From Callorhinus ursinus (Eukaryota; Chordata; Mammalia; Carnivora; Otariidae), in assembly GCF_003265705.1 (NCBI RefSeq), contig NW_020312817.1, positions 50,381,589 through 50,445,588 of the forward strand: a DNA stretch of 64,000 nt. The letters run 5' to 3'. The position numbers and the translations under genes are program-made. Below are positions 57,781-64,000 of the stretch, in pieces; the stretch's first letter is position 1, and the number at the start of each line of letters is the position of its first letter. Under the pieces are notes generated by a model. That model did not search any database. It was not told the DNA's origin and worked only from the letters and a program-made list of their open reading frames with translations.

Positions 57781-60700
57781 GGCAAGAGTCCAGTGAGGCC
57801 AAAGGTGAGGCTGAGTTGGGCTGCAGTTGGTAGATGCTGGGAGCCACTGAAAGAGCAGGAGCAGGAGTGGTCTGTAGACAGAGGAGTCTGGTGCCTAATA
57901 GGGGACAGAAGAGGGCCCCGAGCTGAAGCCCGGGCCAGCTCTCTGGGTGTGAGGAAGAGCACAGAGCAGGAGAGGAGAACCGCTGAAGAAAAAAATCAAC
58001 AGGCCTTGATGGTGAGCGGAGAGCAAGGTCCGGATGGCCAGTGGTGTGGTGTGACTGGGAGGACAGTGGCACCGTTGAAGGAAAACAGGGATGGATCCTG
58101 GGGAGTGGGTGAGGGCAAGTCCAAGATTTGCGTTTTGACACCGGCGGTCATTGTGTTAGTCTAGAGTTTCATTACTGGTGACTGGCAACCAAGTCAAACG
58201 GTTTGGGCTACAAAAAGAATTTGCTGCCTCTCACAAGTGACAAGTCCTGGATTGAAGTTTCAGGCACATCTGGATCTGGATGTTCAAGAGAGGTCATCAG
58301 GAGTCTTTGTGTTCTTCTTGCCCAAGGAGGACAGAAATGGCCACGAGCCGCTCCAGGCTCACATTCTACCAGCTGGGCACAGGTCCTGGAGGGGCTGTAC
58401 CGGCCTCGAGTGGGCAATGTGCCCAGGATGAGTGATCGCTGTGACTGATGAACAGGCTGAGGTTATAGGCACTCCCCTCCGAGCCCAACCCAAAGTGGGG
58501 GGAATAGTTCTCCAAAGGAAAACCGGGTCTAGCCACAAAGGGGGACTGGAGCTGAACAGCAAAAATGAATAAATGTCTACTGCATCCCACCTCTCAACGA
58601 GATCTACACAGATCCTGCTGCTTGTACAATTTTTAAAGTGCTTCTGTTTGTCATAACACAACTGTCCCTCACAAAACTTAAAATACACTTGTCCCATCTC
58701 CCGAAGATGTTCCAACTTCTCATCCACTTAGCACGTCCAGCCCCAATTCAAGATCTTGGTGATGGGCTGTCTCTTTGGGAGGGTACTGAGCTAGCCCCTC
58801 ATGGTCTTTCAGCTTATGGCCACACTATGATGGAGGAAAGATCGGATAGCTGAACGTACAAAACCCTCCCAGGTGAAGAGGGGAGATGAGGAGAAACAGT
58901 CAGTGGTCACAGACCCATATGTGGTCCACATGCTTGACTAGTTGGTGAGGACGGGGTTCCCTGACTCCTGTTTCTGGCTGCTTTGGTTCTGCCATTTCCA
59001 AGAGCCTCCCTTGTCCTTCATGCTCTGTGCCATGCAGAAAAGGGGCATTGGGGGCTCACCTCCCACTGGTGCAGGTTTAAGGGGTGGGGAACATTAGGAG
59101 TAATGAGTAATCCTGAGTAATCCCTGGCCTTTGTCTTCCAGGTTTGTGGGTTTTTCTGGCAATACGATCCCCTTAATCATTAGGAAGCTTTCAGTCAATT
59201 TACGTTCAGTTGTCCCCAGAGCCATTAACCAAACTAGAGACCTCATTGGAAGTTGTAATTCTTGAATCAAGTCCCTGGTGACAGTGTTCGGGGCTGGGGG
59301 GGGGGGGGAGCAGGGGTTGTCTCTTAGCAGCAGCCCTTGGTGCTCTGCCCATCCCAGGAGCGCATGGTTCTGTTGCTTCTGGCTAGGCTTCTGCCGCAGG
59401 GCAATGCAAACCCTTCGTCTAGGGTGGGAGGCAGAGTCCATTGCCCCCTCCCACTCAAGCTGCACCCCAGTGGAAGGCAGTGGAAGGCTGTTTTGGTGAA
59501 AGGAATGGTTGCTTCTGTCGAGCTGGGAGGGCACAGCAGGAGGGGTTCTTGAAGGGCCTGAGGAGTCAAGAGCCTGTCAGGGCCCAGGTTTGTCTCTCTC
59601 TGTGTTTCCAGCCTCCCTGTCTTTGCTTGAGCTGACTTTAGCTGGAAGCAGAGAACTGGCTCTTAATTATCTCTCAGCCATATTGGATTACTGGCCTCAG
59701 GCAGAAAGCGCCTCTCTAAGCAAAGCAGCATTTTCTTCCTCTCTGCTTTCAGAGGTGCCCCTTTCAGCCGGAGTGTGTCTCTTTCTTGTTGGGCCTTACT
59801 GAGGCCATGGGGGACGCCACACCCCAACATGGTGACATTTTTCTACAGGCCCCCTAAAGTTCCAGGTAGGAACATCATCTGAGCTCCAGAGACCGGGGGA
59901 GAGTTTCATCGGCTGCTTTGCTGCTGGGTAGCAGGGCTCACCAACTTCTGAGGGGGGAGGTGGTACCATCTTACTTCCCTTCCTAGTTTAGCTTATTCCT
60001 CCTTAGGGTCTATTCCTTTAAAAAAAAGTCCATTTCTTATTCTAATTTCTGGGTTAGGACTTTTTTCTAGTGCAGGTACCACAGACCCAACTCCAAATGG
60101 CTTAAGCAATGAAGGGAATGGATTGGTTCACGCACTAGACCAGGATCTCAAACAGTGTCTGTGAGAAATCTCTGTCTCCATATCAGTTCTGCTTCTCTGC
60201 ATTGGCTTCATTCCCAGGAGGTTCCTCCCCAAAGAGGCAAAGATAGCACTTGCAGCTCTAGCCTTCCCCATTAGCTTAGAAACCTGAGCCCAAAGAGGAT
60301 GCTTTTCCCCAGTGGTTCAGAGAAGTCCTGGAGGGAGGAATGCCTCACGGACTCAACTTGGGTGATCTCTGCCCATCCCAGGACTCTGTTTGGTCAGGTC
60401 TATATCACTTTCTTACCCCTAGAGCCGGGGTGGACCATCAACCCCCACTCAGGCCATGTGGACTGAGAAAGTGGGGAAGGAAGAATGGTTCTCCAAGGTC
60501 AAAGCAGAGTGATTTTTACCAGGAGAAGGACTGGGTGCTGGGCTGGTAAAGGGAACAGTCACCCATACCTCCATGTGGAAATGCCTGAAGGCAAAGGAAA
60601 CTCCAGAGCAGGTCAGGATGGTGAGGCAGAGCTGAGAGTCAATGGCTTAAAGCTGGGAGTGAACATGTGGGAGCAAACCAGACTGCCAGGGAGAGGGCAG

Positions 60701-61305
60701 ATGCAAAGAGGGTGTCAAGGTGGACCTCTCATCGGGAAGATTCAGAAGGCAGTAGGAAGACGAGGTTGGAGAACCCAAACAGGCGGCTTCATGGCAGCCT
60801 GGGAAGATGGAGTGGTCAGTAGTATCAGCCAAGGGACCAACTGGGTGAAGAGTCTTGACGACAACTGGATTGATAAGCAGGTGGTCTGTGACCCAGAGGA
60901 GCACCGTGACAGCGGAGGGTGGCTGGCAGTTAGGAGGAGGAGGGTAGGGATGAATGGGGTAGAGATTCCACGAGGCAGAGGAGGTGTGACCAGAAGCCAG
61001 AGATGAGGGAGGAGGGGCAGTGGAAGTTGAGGGTGACTGGGGGTAGGATGTCAGGAAGGGCGGTAGTTTGTGCTAGAAGGGGCCTGAAGAGGACAAATAT
61101 GGTGGCCCTTGGAACAAAGGGGCAGGGCGCTTACTGGAGATCGACCTAGCAAAGGACTCTAAAAAAGGACCTACCTGCCTAGAGTGGCAGTGATGGGAAG
61201 GTACAGAAGCAGGACAGGAATAAACAGTGACACGCACACGGGTATCATCTGGTGAGGTGACAATTTAGTCACTGCAACATGGTACCAACAGTCCAGTCTG
61301 TCTGA
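57781..61305. other. Repeat-poor intronic sequence, no exon seen
   Basis: About 3.5 kb with possible ancient repeat copies at 58170-58270 and 60060-60190 and a G run at about 59299-59309. Several frames of 120-173 codons overlap on both strands without domains. Confidence 0.45.
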
Positions 61306-61800
61306 TGGGTATGGTTTGCATGACATGGAAGTAAGCATCTTCCTTTAAGGATTTTTTTCAGATGTAAGATACATACAGCCAAATACATATGGTACACTGG
61401 CCTTACATATATCGCTTGATTGTTTACATATGTATTCACATGTATAACCACCACTCGGATCAAGATCTAGAACATTTTCAGCATCACAAAAGGTTCCCTC
61501 CTGTCCCTTCTCAGTTTATAGTCTCCAGGGGGTAACCTCTATTCTGACTTATGTCATGATCAATTTAGTCTGTTCTTGAACTCCGTATGTATGGAATCCT
61601 ACAGTGTGCACTCTGCTCTGGCTTCTTTTATGCAGCATAATATTGAATGGATTCATCCATGTTGTTGCATGTCCCAGTGCTTCCTTTCCTTATTGCTGGA
61701 TAAAATTCCACTACGGACATATCACAATTCATCCAGTCTACTGGTGATGGGCACTTGGGTTATGTCTAGTTGGAATATAGGTTGGAAGTATTATAAGTAT
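61306..61800 (-). repeat. Old LINE-1 fragment (antisense)
   Basis: GATCAAGATCTAGAACATTTTC, TCTGGCTTCTTTTATGCAGC, GATTCATCCATGTTGTTGC, ATTGCTGGATAAAATTCCAC and GATGGGCACTTGGGTTATG. It ends only about 200 bp before the FBXO41 exon. Confidence 0.75.
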
Positions 61801-62018
61801 AATGAATGCTTTTTCCCCCCTTAAAGAATTCTCATTCTTTCTCATTGTCGTACATGTACAGGCCCTCCCGCAGGTACCAGAGCAGGCCAGCCCCCTCTGG
61901 GAGGTCAAGCCACTGGGATCCCCTCGCCCCTCCATTATGGGCGCGAGTTTCCTGGGGAACTCAGTTTCCTCACGCGTGGGGGAGACCACCCTCCTAAGGC
62001 TTACTCCCTCTCTTCCAG

Positions 62019-62157
62019 CCTCCTCGCCTCTGGCCGCCGGCGCCCTGAGCCTTCCTGACCGCGCAGGGGGGCTCGCCCGCGGCCCCCCATGAGCGCGCCC
62101 GGCTGACCGGCGGGGTCGGCCGCGGTGGAGCCGGGGCGCCGCGGGGGCGGCGGGGCC
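62019..62157 (+). other. FBXO41: 5' UTR part of FBXO41 exon 2, with a short uORF
   Basis: The exon begins after TTACTCCCTCTCTTCCAG. An upstream ATG at 62089 opens a five-codon frame (MSAPG) stopping at 62104-62106, 51 bp before the main ATG. Its context is weak (C at -3), so leaky scanning is expected. A GCGGGGGCG EGR motif lies at 62141-62149. Confidence 0.7.
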
Positions 62158-63062
62158 ATGGCCTCGCTGGACCTGCCATACCGCTGCCCCCGCTGCGGGG
62201 AGCACAAGCGCTTCCGGAGCCTGTCGTCGCTGCGTGCTCACCTGGAGTACAGCCACACGTACGAGACGCTCTACATCCTCTCCAAGACCAACAGCATCTG
62301 CGACGGCGCCGCGGCCGCCGCCGCCGCCGCGGCCGCCGCCTCGGGCTTCCCGCTGACGCCCGAGCCCGCCGCCCTGCTGGCCGTGCCCGGCGCCCGGCGC
62401 GAGGTCTTCGAGAGCACGTCCTTCCAGGGCAAGGAGCAGGCGGCCGGCCCATCGCCCGCCGCGCCGCACCTGCTGCACCACCATCACCACCACGCGCCCC
62501 TCGCCCACTTCGCCGGCGACCTCGTGCCCGCCAGCCTGCCGTGCGAGGAGCTGGCCGAGCCGGGCCTCGTGCCCGCCGCCGCCGCCGCCGCCGCCGCGCG
62601 CTACGCGCTGCGCGAGATCGAGATCCCGCTGGGGGAGCTGTTCGCGCGCAAGTCCGTGGCCTCCTCGGCTTGCTCGACGCCGCCGCCCGGGCCGGGCCCC
62701 GGGCCCGCCTCCGCCTCGCCCGCGTCCCCCTCGCCCGCCGATGTGGCTTACGAGGAGGGCCTGGCGCGCCTCAAGATCCGCGCGCTGGAGAAGCTGGAGG
62801 TGGACCGGCGGCTGGAGCGGCTGAGCGAAGAGGTGGAGCAGAAGATCGCGGGCCAGGTGGGTCGGCTGCAGGCCGAGCTAGAGCGCAAGGCGGCGGAGCT
62901 GGAGACAGCGCGGCAGGAGAGCGCACGCCTGGGGCGCGAGAAGGAGGAGCTGGAGGAGCGGGCATCCGAGCTCTCGCGCCAGGTGGACGTGAGCGTGGAG
63001 CTGCTGGCCTCGCTCAAGCAGGACCTGGTGCACAAGGAACAGGAGCTGAGCCGCAAGCAGCA
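62158..63062 (+). CDS. FBXO41: FBXO41, F-box protein 41, first coding exon (partial gene)
   Basis: FBXO41 is a brain-enriched F-box protein, the substrate-recognition part of an SCF (SKP1-CUL1) ubiquitin ligase; mouse work links it to neuronal development and cerebellar integrity. This exon encodes 301 codons plus 2 nt of a protein that is about 875 residues in human. Residues 1-33 (MASLDLPYRCPRCGEHKRF...) form a C2H2-like finger with C10, C13, H28 and H33. Two polyalanine runs, a His-rich run (HHHHHH near residue 113), and a Pro-rich linker follow. From about residue 200 to the end is a highly charged coiled coil (KLEVDRRLERLSEEVEQK...). The start has a strong GCCATGG context and matches the family N-terminus. 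The frame is open upstream but without an ATG. The donor is AAGCAGCA|GTGAGT. The F-box and leucine-rich part lie beyond the window. Confidence 0.95.
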
Positions 63063-63463
63063 GTGAGTGGCCCGCAGGGCCCTGTGGGCGGGTGTGCCCG
63101 TGAATGTTCCCGATTGAGTGACCGTGTGTGTCGCTGCCGCTGCCCCCACCTTGAGTGGGACTGAGTGTGGCTGTGTGTGTGTGTCTGTGTGGCCGTGGCT
63201 TTGTACTGTGGCATCTGTGGCCAAAAGCATGTGATGGTGGTGTGTGTGGGGCCAAGAGCGTCATGACGGTATGTGTTTGGGACTGTGAAGACATGCAAGT
63301 ATGCTCGCATGCCTGCCCGTGAAAACTCTTTCTCTTACTTTTCTATGTCCCTAGCCAAGGCCAGCCCCTGCATTGTGGCAGCAGATCCTCTGCTCTTTTG
63401 CCTACTCAAAGACGTGGCACAATTCTGCTTTCCTCTTTGCCATCATCAGATTTTCCTTGTCAC
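63063..63463. other. FBXO41: FBXO41 intron 2, TG-rich start
   Basis: Begins GTGAGTGG. TG-rich words (GTGTGTGTGTCTGTGTGG and others) fill about 63080-63290. No exon seen before the window end. Confidence 0.7.
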
Positions 63464-63475
63464 CTGTATCATTCC

Positions 63476-63588
63476 TTTTTTTTTTTAAGATTTTATTTAT
63501 TTGACAGAGAGAGACACAGCGAGAGAGGGAACACAAGCAGGGGGAGTGGGAGAGGGAGAAGCAGAACCGAGCCACCCAGGCGCCCCAA
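63476..63588 (-). repeat. Internally deleted CAN-SINE
   Basis: Reverse element with intact tail, GA-rich body and final CGAGCCACCCAGGCGCCCC. About 85 bp of the middle is missing between GAGAAGCAG and AACCGAGCC. The TSD CTGTATCATTCC at 63464-63475 and 63589-63600 shows the two ends belong to one insertion. Confidence 0.93.
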
Positions 63589-63600
63589 CTGTATCATTCC

Positions 63601-64000
63601 TGAAAGCGACCACACAGGAGGTTGTTTCTCCCATCCACCATAACCCCAGTGCCCCCTTGGGCTACTGCCTCTTTTCTCTCCTTCCAGAACAACTCTATGA
63701 AAATTTATACTCCTTGTCTCCAATTTCCTTCTCCACTTTCTCTCTTGAATCCCCTCTGATTAGAGAGATGTCCACCACCACCACTGTCCTCCACGTCACC
63801 AATGACCTTCATGTCACCAAGGCCCACTCATCATCACCTCAGCCTATCAGCAGCATTTGACACAGCTGATCCCTGAAACACTTTCTTCACTTGACTTCCA
63901 GGACACTCTACCTTTTGTCTGCTCCTTCTCAGCGTTCTTTGCTGGCTTCTTATTTCCCTGGTCTTTAAATGTAGAATGGTGAAATATATGGATGGTATTT
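63601..64000 (+). repeat. L2 LINE fragment, continues past window
   Basis: CAGCATTTGACACAGCTGATC, GAAACACTTTCTTCACTTG, GACTTCCAGGACACTC, CTCCTTCTCAGCGTTCTTTG and GGTCTTTAAATG follow L2 ORF2 order. A 119-codon frame here is partly decayed L2, not a host gene. Confidence 0.75.

Larger units (their letters stand above)
49781..62018 (+). other. FBXO41: Putative FBXO41 intron 1 (about 12.2 kb)
   Basis: Bounded by GTAAGG at 49781 and the polypyrimidine acceptor TTACTCCCTCTCTTCCAG ending at 62018. It holds SINE, MIR, LTR, L1 and L2 remnants listed separately. I see no further coding exon. Frames within are unsupported. Confidence 0.5.

Noticed and set aside
57638..58164. Antisense 167-codon and sense 123-codon frames in intron 1
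   Set aside because: They overlap on opposite strands and have no domain or splice support. I considered a cryptic exon and found no evidence.
62125..62157. Eleven-codon upstream extension of FBXO41
   Set aside because: The frame is open but starts with GTG, not ATG. ATG 62158 has a strong context and matches the family N-terminus.
62541..63164. 207-codon alternative-frame reading of the FBXO41 exon
   Set aside because: Arg/Gly/Ala-rich out-of-frame shadow of GC-rich coding sequence.

Overview
This is a vertebrate nuclear window from a caniform carnivore. It holds about 31 tRNA-Lys-derived CAN-SINEs (head like GGGGCGCCTGGGTGGCTCAG, CT-rich body, AATAAATAAAATCTT tail), several copies of a carnivore-type LINE-1 3' tail, and old mammalian MIR, L2, MER5 and MaLR repeats. 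The SINE subtypes look arctoid, possibly bear-like; that last step is recalled family knowledge, not a search. There are no bacterial-style operons, CRISPR arrays or functional tRNA/rRNA genes.

Layout. Positions 1-39.5 kb are a repeat-rich gene desert in which I found no supported coding exon. Many repeats are nested and can be ordered by target-site duplications (TSDs). A few low-repeat islands (about 9.2, 17.6-18.2, 25.1 and 32.6-33.0 kb) look like candidate conserved regulatory elements. Positions 39.54-42.53 kb hold the complete two-exon immediate-early transcription factor gene EGR4 on the + strand: CpG-island promoter with TATA box, 401-bp intron, three zinc fingers, and poly(A) signal. 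Positions 42.5-49.0 kb are intergenic. Positions 49.08-50.06 kb are a second CpG island that I interpret as the promoter and non-coding first exon of FBXO41. A roughly 12.2-kb intron follows. The first FBXO41 coding exon lies at 62019-63062 (CDS from 62158); the rest of the gene, including the F-box, is beyond the right edge. The order EGR4 then FBXO41 on one strand matches human 2p13, where ALMS1 lies on the far side of EGR4.

How the genes relate. Both are neuronally expressed in mammals. EGR4 binds GCGGGGGCG-type sites. Exact matches to that 9-mer occur four times in the putative FBXO41 CpG island, once just upstream of the FBXO41 start codon, and once in EGR4's own intron. EGR4 control of FBXO41 and of itself is therefore a testable inference, with Sp/KLF binding as the main alternative.

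No novel biological system was found. The most useful observations are: the EGR4 TATA box lies inside the reading frame of the long database-style N-terminus, which argues for the shorter 484-residue start; a NAGNAG acceptor in EGR4; EGR-motif clustering at FBXO41; a CArG-like/ETS composite 7 kb upstream of EGR4; a short uORF in FBXO41; and two sites where SINEs inserted twice at the same target.
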